Assembly (NCBI GenBank): GCA_905197685.1
Contig: CAJJZS010000019.1
Span: forward strand, 1-21,430
Source of the DNA: an uncultured Oscillospiraceae bacterium
GTDB taxonomy: Bacteria > Bacillota > Clostridia > Oscillospirales > Ruminococcaceae
Direction of reading: 5' to 3'
DNA: 21,430 nt
Shown here: piece by piece, positions 1 to 7,309 of the stretch
Layout of the letters: every line of letters starts with the position of its first letter
Position numbering within the stretch: position 1 is the first letter of the stretch
Translations under genes and position numbers: made by a program
The notes under the pieces: model-generated
What the model was told of the DNA's origin: nothing
The model's database searches: none
Seen by the model: only the letters and a program-made list of their open reading frames with translations

Positions 1-2559
1 TAAACCGTCATCAGAGATAAACTCGCCGCCGGTAATGGATACCCCTCTTCCGCTTTCGTCATTTCCGCCGTAAATATGGTTCAGTACAACTGCATGAGAA
101 GGAACTTTTGTATCATTATCTCCTACTTTGCCACTCACATTTCCTGTTGCGATAATGCTTGGATTGCCGGAAACATTCAATTCACCGTTTCTCATCAAAA
201 TACCGACACCGTTTTCAGCATAAATCGTACCGCCGGTGATATTCAATACACCATTTTGCGGGTGGTAAATTGCATTTGCAATATATCCTGCCGACTGAAT
301 TCTTCCAATCAGTGTACCTCCGGTAATATTGATCGTCGTACCACCCTGTCCGTTAGAACCGTTTCCTGCTACCGCAGAGTTATCTTTTCCTTCGATAACA
401 CCGCCGTTTATATCAAGAACCGCGCCCGAACCACGAACGGTCGGACCGCCCTCTTGCGCAACCTGATAACCGCCGTTTATCACTGCATGGGCGTTACTTG
501 TAATTTCTACGGTATAGTTTTTCTTAGACTCCAGTGTTCCGCTTTCTAAGGTAAATGTGCCGCCGGACTGTACACAAACAGTAACTCTATTCGCTTTTTC
601 TTCCGGTGTTTTTCCATCTTCTTTGATATTTACAATCTTACCGGACTGATAGCTTACATTGTAGTTTCCGTCTACACTTGGCTGTCCTGCGGCGCTGTCT
701 TTTACTGTCAAGTTTCCTTTAACATTCAGCACCTTTTCCTCTGTCAAGGTTTTTCCGTTCAAGTCTAAAGTAACGGTGATTCCCTGCGGTACTTCTACGT
801 TTTCGGTTGTGTCTTTGTTTAAGACAACTGTTTTGCCATCTGCATTATTGATCGCATCCTGAACGGTCGCATATCCTTTGCCGTCTACGGTTGCCACTAC
901 ATTTTCCTGACCTACAACAACAACGCCGTTTTCGTCTAAGGTATAGGCTGGGTCAAGATATTGACTCACCCCTGTTGTAGGCTCAAATTTTGCACCCGGT
1001 TGAATTTCAACGGTATCTTTTGCTTTTTCGTCAATTTCGAGTGTGCCTTTTTTCTCACTGCCTTTTAAAACGGCATTGGAGCCGATTTCCAGTTTTTCCA
1101 GATAGTTTTCTACACCGGTTGCAGCATCATTGGTTACCCAAGAACCGTCCGGTTGTTGTTTCAATCTGTATACCGAAATTGTCGCGTTGTTTTTGCTGAC
1201 TAATTCTCCTCCGGTAATCGAAACATTTATACTGTCCCCGGCACTCTGATAACCACCGCCACGGGAAACAATAGAAATTGCCGCACCGTCATCGGTACTT
1301 CCATCAGTTTGGTCGCTTGGCTTATTCGGAAATTTCGTAGCTTGATAGGTTCCGGTAATTGTACCGCCTGTCACTGTCAAGTTTCCTGCGCCGCAGTATT
1401 GTACACCGCTTGTTCCGGTAATGTTACCACCTTTGATGGTCAGGTCACCTACCTGTGGATGATAAACTCCACAACCTTTTTCACCGGTGATTGTACCGTT
1501 ATTCACAGTAATTGTTGTGCCGTCTTTTGATCCATTTCCGGCAATTCCAAAGCCTGTACCGGAAATAGTTCCGCCATCAACAGTCAGATTTGCCCCTGTT
1601 CCTAAAACTCCAACACCGTAATTATTACCGGAAATGGTTGTCCCCTCTTTAATAACAACATTTCCGCCACCGATGCTGATTCCACCGTTGCCTGTACCGG
1701 TAATCTTTGTGCCGTTTACTTCCAGATTTCCCGATTCTACGCGAACACCATTATAATCGTTTTCAATTTCACCGCCGACTAAAACCACATTTGCCTGAAT
1801 TTCTAACGCAGCTACCTTCGGTGCATCTTTTCCTGTTTTCGCTGTAATTTTGTGATTGTTTAAATCCAAAACTGTTTTTTCAGGATTTTTTGAACCTGTT
1901 GAAATAACAAGTGTTTCTGTTAAATCAATGTTTGTGGTCAGTTTAATAAAACCGCCTTTTTCAACAGCTTCTGCCAGCTCATCAACATTTTCAACTTCAT
2001 ACGGCTTATCTTCTGTTCCGTCACCGGTTAACGCAATCGGTTCTTCCAAAGTCATAATGCCGTCCTGGTCGCCGACAATCTTATCACTCTCGGTTTCCGG
2101 AATTGCGGTTGGGGTGTTTACGATAAAGTTTGTGACAAAAATATCCAAATCAGCCAAGTTGCCTTTCAGCTCTTCGGAAATGCTTGCCTTTTCTTCTTCG
2201 GTCAACGCGTCAAATGCTGATTTCGCACTTTCCACCTGATTTTTCAGTGCTTCTGTATCGGTTGTTTCGGTTAAATCGTCCAGTTTCGGCAGAGCTTCCA
2301 GCTGAGCGATTACCGATTTTACCGCTTCGCTCACTTGAGATTCAGACTGTTCGTCCTCGTTCTCGGTGTTATTATCGGTATTTTCGTTGTTTTCTTCCGT
2401 TGTTTCGTCGGTGTTTTCGTTTTCCGGTTGGGTCTGCTCAATTACATTTTCTGCCGCAGGTTTGTTTTCATCGTCTGCGGAAATCATCACGCTGCTCACG
2501 CTTAAAATCATCGCCGCGCACAGCATGACAGACACTGCCTTCTTCCATCCCTGTGTCAT
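1..2559 (-). CDS. Secreted right-handed beta-helix surface protein, N-terminal 853 codons (3' end outside window)
   Basis: An uninterrupted minus-strand frame runs from the ATG at 2559-2557 to the window edge with no stop, so only the first 853 residues are seen. Residues 1-28 form a signal peptide (MTQGWKK, then a hydrophobic stretch ending near SVMISA). Residues 29-78 are a disordered acidic linker rich in E, N, D and T. Residues about 78-145 are helical and contain AFDALTEEEKASI, a motif common in short helical modules of Firmicute surface proteins. After that come repeated short strands with the rhythm 'xLTVxGGTITGT', typical of a pectate-lyase-like parallel beta-helix. Two beta-helix blocks (about 180-465 and 555-853) share landmarks (AGNGS then YHPQ), which suggests an internal duplication. 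Start choice: GGAAG lies about 9 nt upstream of the ATG. An adhesin or cell-wall-attached role is likely, but no anchor (LPXTG or SLH) is visible here. The exact function is unknown. Confidence 0.85.
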   Translation of the reverse strand, partial: MTQGWKKAVSVMLCAAMILSVSSVMISADDENKPAAENVIEQTQPENENTDETTEENNENTDNNTENEDEQSESQVSEAVKSVIAQLEALPKLDDLTETTDTEALKNQVESAKSAFDALTEEEKASISEELKGNLADLDIFVTNFIVNTPTAIPETESDKIVGDQDGIMTLEEPIALTGDGTEDKPYEVENVDELAEAVEKGGFIKLTTNIDLTETLVISTGSKNPEKTVLDLNNHKITAKTGKDAPKVAALEIQANVVLVGGEIENDYNGVRVESGNLEVNGTKITGTGNGGISIGGGNVVIKEGTTISGNNYGVGVLGTGANLTVDGGTISGTGFGIAGNGSKDGTTITVNNGTITGEKGCGVYHPQVGDLTIKGGNITGTSGVQYCGAGNLTVTGGTITGTYQATKFPNKPSDQTDGSTDDGAAISIVSRGGGYQSAGDSINVSITGGELVSKNNATISVYRLKQQPDGSWVTNDAATGVENYLEKLEIGSNAVLKGSEKKGTLEIDEKAKDTVEIQPGAKFEPTTGVSQYLDPAYTLDENGVVVVGQENVVATVDGKGYATVQDAINNADGKTVVLNKDTTENVEVPQGITVTLDLNGKTLTEEKVLNVKGNLTVKDSAAGQPSVDGNYNVSYQSGKIVNIKEDGKTPEEKANRVTVCVQSGGTFTLESGTLESKKNYTVEITSNAHAVINGGYQVAQEGGPTVRGSGAVLDINGGVIEGKDNSAVAGNGSNGQGGTTINITGGTLIGRIQSAGYIANAIYHPQNGVLNITGGTIYAENGVGILMRNGELNVSGNPSIIATGNVSGKVGDNDTKVPSHAVVLNHIYGGNDESGRGVSITGGEFISDDGL

Positions 2560-2582
2560 TTGTTCTTCCTTCTTAGTAAAAG

Positions 2583-2622
2583 TTTCATGTTCTAAGAACA
2601 TGAAAAGAGCTTAAGCTCTTTT
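2583..2622. promoter_or_regulatory. Two abutting perfect palindromes in the 5' leader of the surface protein gene
   Basis: TTTCATGTTCT at 2583-2593 and AGAACATGAAA at 2595-2605 form an 11-bp perfect inverted repeat around one base. AAAAGAGCTT/AAGCTCTTTT at 2603-2622 is a 20-bp perfect palindrome that shares three bases with the first. Both lie between the predicted transcription start (about 2636) and the start codon (2559). They could be operators for dimeric repressors or tandem RNA hairpins that control early termination or message stability. The RBS lies just downstream of them and is not buried in either stem. Confidence 0.7.
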
Positions 2623-2642
2623 TCTCGACTGTTTCTAAAAAA

Positions 2643-2671
2643 ATCATAACATATTCCCACATTGCTGACAA
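2643..2671 (-). promoter_or_regulatory. Sigma-A promoter of the beta-helix surface protein
   Basis: Read on the minus strand, TTGTCA (2671-2666) is followed by a 17-nt spacer and TATGAT (2648-2643). Both boxes match the consensus at five of six positions. Transcription should begin near 2636, giving a leader of about 77 nt that contains the two palindromes at 2583-2622. Confidence 0.75.
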
Positions 2672-2689
2672 TATGTTTTTGAATATTTT

Positions 2690-2731
2690 GTTAAAAAAGG
2701 AAAAGCCCTGCCCCAATCGGAGCAAGGCTTT
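2690..2731 (-). terminator. Intrinsic terminator of the XRE-cupin regulator gene
   Basis: On the minus strand a 10-bp stem (AAAGCCTTGC with GCAGGGCTTT, one G-U pair) closes a short loop and is followed by TTTTCC and a run of six T. It lies about 30 nt beyond the stop codon of the regulator. Confidence 0.75.
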
Positions 2732-2760
2732 GTGCGTTCTGCACTTTTTTTGATTCGGAA

Positions 2761-3354
2761 TTATTCTTTTTCTTCCGCTTCTTCCTCTTTCATCGGATTC
2801 GGGGTATTTACCGCGAGGAATTTTACAATCTTAGAGGTCTGGTTTTTCCAGTTGTGGCGAACCTTAGAGCTGTACTGAATGGCGTCGCCCGGGTACAGGC
2901 TGTAATGTCTGTCCTCCAATTCCAAAGACAGGATTCCTTCCAAGACAAAGATAAATTCTTCGCCCTCATGTCTGTACGGTTCCGGTTCGCTTTCCGGCTC
3001 GTCGCTGAACGGCAGGAGGTAAAACATTCTGCTCAGCATCTGGCTGTGTTTTACATCTTTGCTTAAAGTAAACTGGATAATCTCCCGGGTAACCTGAGTC
3101 ATCGGAAGGCTGTAGCTGTGCGCAACCGGGTCGCTTCCCACTTTGGATTCGCTTTCAAAAAAGTCGGACAGTTCTACGCCCAACACGCGCGCTACATTTG
3201 CCAAAGAATCAATCGCGATGGTGGTCATGCCTCTTTCCAACTGAGAAAGGAAACCGATGGATAATCCGGTCTGTTCGGAAAGCATCTTTAAGGTGTATTT
3301 TCTGTCTTTTCTGTATTTTTTAATCTTGCTGCCGATGTCAATATTTTTGTTCAT
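2761..3354 (-). CDS. XRE-family helix-turn-helix regulator with C-terminal cupin domain
   Basis: This 197-residue cytoplasmic DNA-binding protein probably senses a small ligand. Residues about 8-65 are an HTH_3 domain (IKKYRKDRKYTLKMLSEQTG, then the recognition-helix segment SIGFLSQLERG). Residues about 105-183 are a small cupin barrel with the family signatures HEGEEFIFVLEG (129-140) and YPGDAIQY...H (154-167). The tail is acidic (KEEEAEEKE). Length and layout are normal for XRE-cupin regulators such as those of the PuuR type. The start is supported by GGAGG 7 nt upstream of the ATG. It is transcribed divergently from the desulfidase/ABC importer operon and has its own promoter, so it most likely controls that operon and perhaps itself. 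The ligand is unknown. Confidence 0.9.
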   Translation of the reverse strand: MNKNIDIGSKIKKYRKDRKYTLKMLSEQTGLSIGFLSQLERGMTTIAIDSLANVARVLGVELSDFFESESKVGSDPVAHSYSLPMTQVTREIIQFTLSKDVKHSQMLSRMFYLLPFSDEPESEPEPYRHEGEEFIFVLEGILSLELEDRHYSLYPGDAIQYSSKVRHNWKNQTSKIVKFLAVNTPNPMKEEEAEEKE

Positions 3355-3370
3355 CTTCTTCCCTCCGTCT

Positions 3371-3420
3371 GATTTTAATTTCTTTAAATCAAGTATAATC
3401 TTTTTCTAACCAAAAATCAA
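3371..3420 (-). promoter_or_regulatory. Promoter of the XRE-cupin regulator with a possible autoregulatory inverted repeat
   Basis: On the minus strand TTGATT (3420-3415), a 17-nt spacer and TATACT (3397-3392) form a good sigma-A promoter. Just downstream of the -10 box, 3371-3390 is an imperfect 8-bp inverted repeat (GATTTTAA...TTTAAATC, one mismatch) placed where a repressor would block transcription. The operator role is inferred. Confidence 0.6.
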
Positions 3421-3773
3421 GACTTGTTTTCAATATATTAAAATTATTTTTGAACTTCTCGAATGTTATTTGGTTTTTTTACCAGTTTTATTCCAGTTTT
3501 TAAAATATATTTATCATTTTTTCTTCCTTGCTTCGGTCTAAATTTTTATTACAATGAAACTTATCCTTTTATATTTTGAAATATTACCCTTTTCCTTTTA
3601 TTTTTGCAAAATTGCGTTTTTTTCGGTATTTTCTTTCCCGATTTTCAAACTTCTTTCTTCTCTATTCCGCCTTTTTGCTCAAAGTATCCCCCCAAGCTGT
3701 GTTTTTTCTTTCTCTTTTTCCTAAAGCAAGTCAAAATTTATATCATATTCTCCTGTTTAATAGAAAATAACGA
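3421..3773. other. T-rich intergenic stretch with no gene seen
   Basis: The plus strand is strongly pyrimidine-rich, with many T runs. Short frames here lack ribosome binding sites and have low-complexity F/L/S-rich translations. I see no RNA gene, repeat family or terminator. It separates two divergent promoters and is longer than needed for that purpose. Confidence 0.6.
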
Positions 3774-3803
3774 TTGGATTTTCCCAACCCCCAACGATAT
3801 ACT
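3774..3803 (+). promoter_or_regulatory. Promoter of the desulfidase-ABC importer operon
   Basis: TTGGAT (3774-3779), an 18-nt spacer and TATACT (3798-3803) lie 54 nt upstream of the first ATG. GAGGA (3846-3850) sits 7 nt before that ATG. No clear operator could be read by eye. Confidence 0.6.
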
Positions 3804-3857
3804 AAAGGTTGATCATTCGATTTTACACCAAGTGACAATATTTACGAGGATTTTTTT

Positions 3858-4427
3858 ATGGAACAACAAAAGATTATTTTTATCAGCCATTGTATCTTAA
3901 ACACCGCTTCTAAGGTGGTTCGGTCGGTTCCCGTCTGTGAAACTGCCGAAGAACAGGTGAGAAAAGCGTTTTTATCTGCCGCAATTCAAAAGGAGATTCA
4001 GTTTATTCAGCTGCCCTGTCCCGAATTTACCCTGTACGGCGCAAAGCGCTGGGGGCACACCAAAGAACAGTTTGACAATCCGTTTTTTCGGGAACATTGC
4101 CGCGTCATTTTAACCCCGATTTTGCTGCAAATGAAGGCATATTTACAGTGCCCGGAACAATTTCGGGTTTTGGGAGTGATCGGCGTGGAGGGAAGTCCAA
4201 GCTGCGGCGTTTCCATGACCTGTTCCGGCAAGTGGGGCGGAGAATTTTCCCATCGGGAAGATCTTGCTCAAACGCTTGCGTCGGTTCATACTGCTTCCGC
4301 TCCCGGCGTTCTGATGGATGTATTGATGCAGATGATGCGGGAAAACGGCATTTCTTTGCCTGTAGTCGGCTTAAATCCGCACGCGCCGCAGGCAATTTAT
4401 GACTTGTTGGAGGACAGCCGCTCATGA
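3858..4427 (+). CDS. TudS-related (DUF523-like, CD3072-type) putative desulfidase
   Basis: A 189-residue soluble protein. Three cysteines sit in the positions that define the TudS/DUF523 superfamily: HCILN (Cys12), PCPE (Cys54) and GSPSCG (Cys116). In thiouracil desulfidase TudS, three such cysteines hold a [4Fe-4S] cluster that removes sulfur from thiouracil. The opening ISHCILNTASKVV fits the branch named after C. difficile CD3072, whose substrate is unknown to me. It is the first gene of the operon. Its stop overlaps the ATPase start (ATGA), so it is probably translationally coupled to the importer and acts on, or is needed for use of, the imported compound. Cluster binding and desulfidase activity are inferred from the cysteine pattern only. 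Confidence 0.8.
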   Translation: MEQQKIIFISHCILNTASKVVRSVPVCETAEEQVRKAFLSAAIQKEIQFIQLPCPEFTLYGAKRWGHTKEQFDNPFFREHCRVILTPILLQMKAYLQCPEQFRVLGVIGVEGSPSCGVSMTCSGKWGGEFSHREDLAQTLASVHTASAPGVLMDVLMQMMRENGISLPVVGLNPHAPQAIYDLLEDSRS

Positions 4428-5503
4428 AAATCCGCATGGAGCATATTACCAAACAATTTAAAAACACCGTTGCAGTCAGCGATATGAACTGCGTGATTCC
4501 CGACGGGGAAATGGTCTGTCTGCTCGGTCCCTCCGGCTGCGGAAAAAGCACCACCCTTTCGATGATTGCCGGCTTGGAACAGCCGACCGAAGGGGAAATT
4601 TATTTTGACGATACCCCCATGTCCGACATCGCTGCCGAAAAGCGCGACATCGGCATGGTGTTTCAAAACTATGCCCTTTACCCGCATATGAGCGTGCTGG
4701 AAAACATTATGTTTCCTTTAAAAATGCGCCGGGTTCCAAAATCCGAACGGGTAAAACGGGCAAAAGAGATGGCGCAGATGATGCAGATTACCGCTCTGCT
4801 GCACCGCAAACCCGCGCAGCTTTCCGGCGGACAGCAGCAGCGTGTCGCGATTGCCCGCGCCTTGGTAAAGCAACCGAAAATCCTGCTGTTGGACGAACCT
4901 TTTTCCAATTTAGATGCCCGACTGCGAATCGAACTGCGGGACGAAATTCGCTCTCTGCAAAAAAAGGTAGGAATTACCACCGTCTTTGTCACCCACGACC
5001 AGGAGGAGGCGATGAGCATCTCCGACCGGATTCTTTTAATGAACCGCGGCGTTGTGCAGCAGTACTCCTCCCCGCAGGAGATGTACCGTTGTCCGAAAAA
5101 TGTTTTTGTCGCCGGATTTTTGGGAAATCCTCCGATGAACTTTTTTCCCTGCCGGTATCGGGAAGGTGTTGTTTCACTGCCTGACAGCTGTGGGTGGAAT
5201 CTTTCTTCCGTTGCGCTCACCGTTTCACAAGAGGTTTGCGGCGACGCTCTGTTGGGGATTCGCCCCGAAGATTTTGAGGTTGTTTCGGAAAAAGAACATC
5301 TTTGCGCTTCGGTCACCTCGGTTCAAACTTTGGGAAAGGAACTGTATCTCAAGCTTTCTTCCGGCGAGCTTAGATTCACCGCCTGCTTAAACTGGGACCA
5401 CAATTATCAGCTGGGGGACAATGTGCGCCTTCGCATTAAAAAAGCGTACCTTTTCCCTGCAACAGCTCAGCCCTCCGAGCAAGGAGGCAGCCATGAAAGT
5501 TAA
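4424..5503 (+). CDS. ABC importer ATPase, MalK/UgpC/MsmX type
   Basis: This 359-residue protein energises a carbohydrate-type (CUT1) importer from the cytoplasmic face. Walker A is GPSGCGKS (35-42), the Q-loop is near FQNYALYPHM (80-89), the signature is LSGGQQQR (133-140), Walker B is ILLLDEPF (153-160) and the switch His is in THDQEEA (His191). All catalytic residues are intact. Residues about 240-355 form the OB-fold (TOBE) regulatory extension typical of MalK-like ATPases. The start overlaps the stop of the desulfidase gene, and the 3' end overlaps permease 1 by 11 nt. The gene order suggests it is dedicated to the permeases that follow, although MsmX-type ATPases can serve several importers. 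Confidence 0.95.
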   Translation: MKIRMEHITKQFKNTVAVSDMNCVIPDGEMVCLLGPSGCGKSTTLSMIAGLEQPTEGEIYFDDTPMSDIAAEKRDIGMVFQNYALYPHMSVLENIMFPLKMRRVPKSERVKRAKEMAQMMQITALLHRKPAQLSGGQQQRVAIARALVKQPKILLLDEPFSNLDARLRIELRDEIRSLQKKVGITTVFVTHDQEEAMSISDRILLMNRGVVQQYSSPQEMYRCPKNVFVAGFLGNPPMNFFPCRYREGVVSLPDSCGWNLSSVALTVSQEVCGDALLGIRPEDFEVVSEKEHLCASVTSVQTLGKELYLKLSSGELRFTACLNWDHNYQLGDNVRLRIKKAYLFPATAQPSEQGGSHES

Positions 5504-6419
5504 GCGCTCCTGTGGCAAAGCGCTGCAAAAAAACGGGTGGAAGGCGTGGCTTTATCTGCTTCCCGCCCTGCTTATTTTGAGCGTTTTTCAAATTTACCCC
5601 ATTGTAAAATCGTTTTTGATGGGATTTTATACCAAATTCGATTACCTCAACGATATTGTATACGAATGGGGATTCGATAACTTTGCAAACCTGTTTTGCG
5701 ATGCGGATTTTTTGCTTGCCATCAAAAACACCTGCGCGCTGACCCTGTTTGCCGCGCCCCTTTCCATTCTGGTTTCACTGTTGTTTGCCGTTTTACTCAA
5801 TTCCAACATCCGCTTCAGAAAGGTATTTCAAAGTATCTATTTTCTCCCCTTTGTCACCTCGATGGTGGCTGTTTCCATCACATGGGCATGGATGCTGAAC
5901 AAGGATTTCGGCTTGGTCAACAGCATTTTAGCGCTGTTTGGGATCAGCAAAAAGGCATGGCTTACCAATCCCGATATGACGCTGCCTATCTTAGTTGTGC
6001 TGAGCATCTGGAAAGGATTGGGCTACCGCGTGATTATCTTTCTTGCCGCCTTGCAGGGAATTGACAGCCGCTACTATTCTGCCGCGCGGCTGGACGGCGC
6101 AAAAACGGTTTCCCGCTTTTTCCACATCACCGTTCCGATGCTTCGACCCACCATCTTCTTTTTATCGGTTACTGCCGTCATCGACATTTTTAAAACCTTT
6201 GACGAGGTGTATGTCATGTACTCCAACGAGCCCGGACCGCTGAAAAGCGGATTGACGATTGTCTATTATATCTTCACCAAATTCTATCGGCACTGGGAGT
6301 TTGCATCGGCTGCGGCAGCTGCTTTTATCCTGTTTTTGATTATCCTTTCGATTACTTTGCTCCAGTTTGCCGTTGTGCGTTTCTTAAAAAATCGCGCAGA
6401 TCGGAGGGAAGGGCGATGA
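5493..6419 (+). CDS. ABC importer permease 1, UgpA/MalF-like
   Basis: A 308-residue inner-membrane permease with about six hydrophobic helices, beginning WLYLLPALLILSVFQIYPIV. Near residue 190 it has the cytoplasmic EAA loop that docks on the ATPase (YYSAARLDGAKTVSRFF). Start: the frame is open further upstream, but ATG 5493 follows AAGGAGG (5481-5487) and gives the standard N-terminus, so I place the start there. It overlaps the ATPase gene by 11 nt, and its own TGA overlaps the next ATG (ATGA). It pairs with permease 2 to form the channel. The substrate cannot be read from the sequence. Confidence 0.93.
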   Translation: MKVKRSCGKALQKNGWKAWLYLLPALLILSVFQIYPIVKSFLMGFYTKFDYLNDIVYEWGFDNFANLFCDADFLLAIKNTCALTLFAAPLSILVSLLFAVLLNSNIRFRKVFQSIYFLPFVTSMVAVSITWAWMLNKDFGLVNSILALFGISKKAWLTNPDMTLPILVVLSIWKGLGYRVIIFLAALQGIDSRYYSAARLDGAKTVSRFFHITVPMLRPTIFFLSVTAVIDIFKTFDEVYVMYSNEPGPLKSGLTIVYYIFTKFYRHWEFASAAAAAFILFLIILSITLLQFAVVRFLKNRADRREGR

Positions 6420-7249
6420 AACGATTTTCTGGAAATCTTTTTGTAAAAATTGCAACCTATTCTGTTTTGATTTTGGGAGCCGTTTTCATTCTGCTTCCCT
6501 TTGTTTGGATGGTGTTAACCGCTGTCAAACCCTCCAACGAGGTTTTGATGATGCCGCCTAAGTGGATTCCTTCTAAAATTCAATGGGAAAATTTTTCCGA
6601 AGCCTTTCAATCGGTTCCCTTTGTGCGGTATTTTTTGAACAGTGTCATTGTCACTGTCTGCATCACCGTCTGTGAGCTTTTAACCACCATTCTTGCCGCC
6701 TTCGCCTTTTCTCAGCTGGAATTTAAAGGAAAACAATTTTTGTTCCTGATTCTGGTTGCGACGATGATGGTTCCGGGGGAAATTTTGGTGATTCCAAACT
6801 TTGTCACCCTTGCAAAGCTCGGATGGATTAACACCTACCGCGCGCTGATTGCCCCGTGGGGCGCAAGCGTTTTTTCCATCTTTTTGCTGCGGCAGCAGTT
6901 TGCCTCTATTCCAAAGGCTTATTATCAGGCCGCCCGCATCGACGGCTGTCCCGATTTACGCTATCTGTTTTCGGTCATGGTTCCGATGTCCGCTCCGACT
7001 GTCGGCTCGGTCGCTTTACTGAAGATAATCAACAGTTGGAATTCTTATCTTTGGCCGCTGATTGCAACCAACACAACCGAAATGCGCACCCTGCCTGTGG
7101 GACTTGCCTTTTTCTCATCCGAGGCAGGCACACATTACAACACCCTGATGGCATTTTCCCTGATGATGATTGCCCCCACCCTGATTGTTTATCTGTTCAC
7201 CCAGAAATATATCATTCGTGGAATCGGCAAAACCGGATTGAAGGGATAA
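6416..7249 (+). CDS. ABC importer permease 2, UgpE/MalG-like
   Basis: A 277-residue partner permease with about six membrane helices. Its EAA loop is KAYYQAARIDGCPDLRYLF, followed by VMVPMSAPT. The C-terminus ends RGIGKTGLKG, close to the 'GLTAGAVKG' type of ending seen across CUT1 permeases. It is coupled to permease 1 by an ATGA overlap. A 60-nt gap with a small hairpin separates it from the binding-protein gene. Confidence 0.93.
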   Translation: MKRFSGNLFVKIATYSVLILGAVFILLPFVWMVLTAVKPSNEVLMMPPKWIPSKIQWENFSEAFQSVPFVRYFLNSVIVTVCITVCELLTTILAAFAFSQLEFKGKQFLFLILVATMMVPGEILVIPNFVTLAKLGWINTYRALIAPWGASVFSIFLLRQQFASIPKAYYQAARIDGCPDLRYLFSVMVPMSAPTVGSVALLKIINSWNSYLWPLIATNTTEMRTLPVGLAFFSSEAGTHYNTLMAFSLMMIAPTLIVYLFTQKYIIRGIGKTGLKG

Positions 7250-7264
7250 ACCAATCTGTCGAAC

Positions 7265-7283
7265 AAACGGAAATCCCGTTTTT
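7265..7283 (+). other. Small hairpin between permease 2 and the binding-protein gene
   Basis: AAACGG (7265-7270) and CCGTTT (7276-7281) form a 6-bp stem with a 5-nt loop, running into five T in total. It is too weak to be a full terminator. It may be a message-processing or partial-termination point that sets a different level for the lipoprotein. Confidence 0.35.
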
Positions 7284-7309
7284 CATTATTATTTTTTAGG
7301 AGGATACCC

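Noticed and set aside
76..2614. Several plus-strand frames opposite the beta-helix protein
   Set aside because: The minus strand is one continuous 853-codon coding frame with a signal peptide and repeat rhythm; the plus frames have no ribosome sites or domains.
3576..3900. Plus-strand frames in the T-rich gap before the desulfidase gene
   Set aside because: F/L-rich translations of polypyrimidine DNA without ribosome sites; the second runs out of frame into the real gene.
4678..5316. 212-codon minus-strand frame opposite the importer ATPase
   Set aside because: It is the antisense shadow of a conserved gene, with no ribosome site and an S/R/C-rich translation without motifs.
5421..5492. 24-residue N-terminal extension of permease 1
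   Set aside because: It lies wholly inside the ATPase gene, whereas AAGGAGG precedes ATG 5493, which gives the usual family start.
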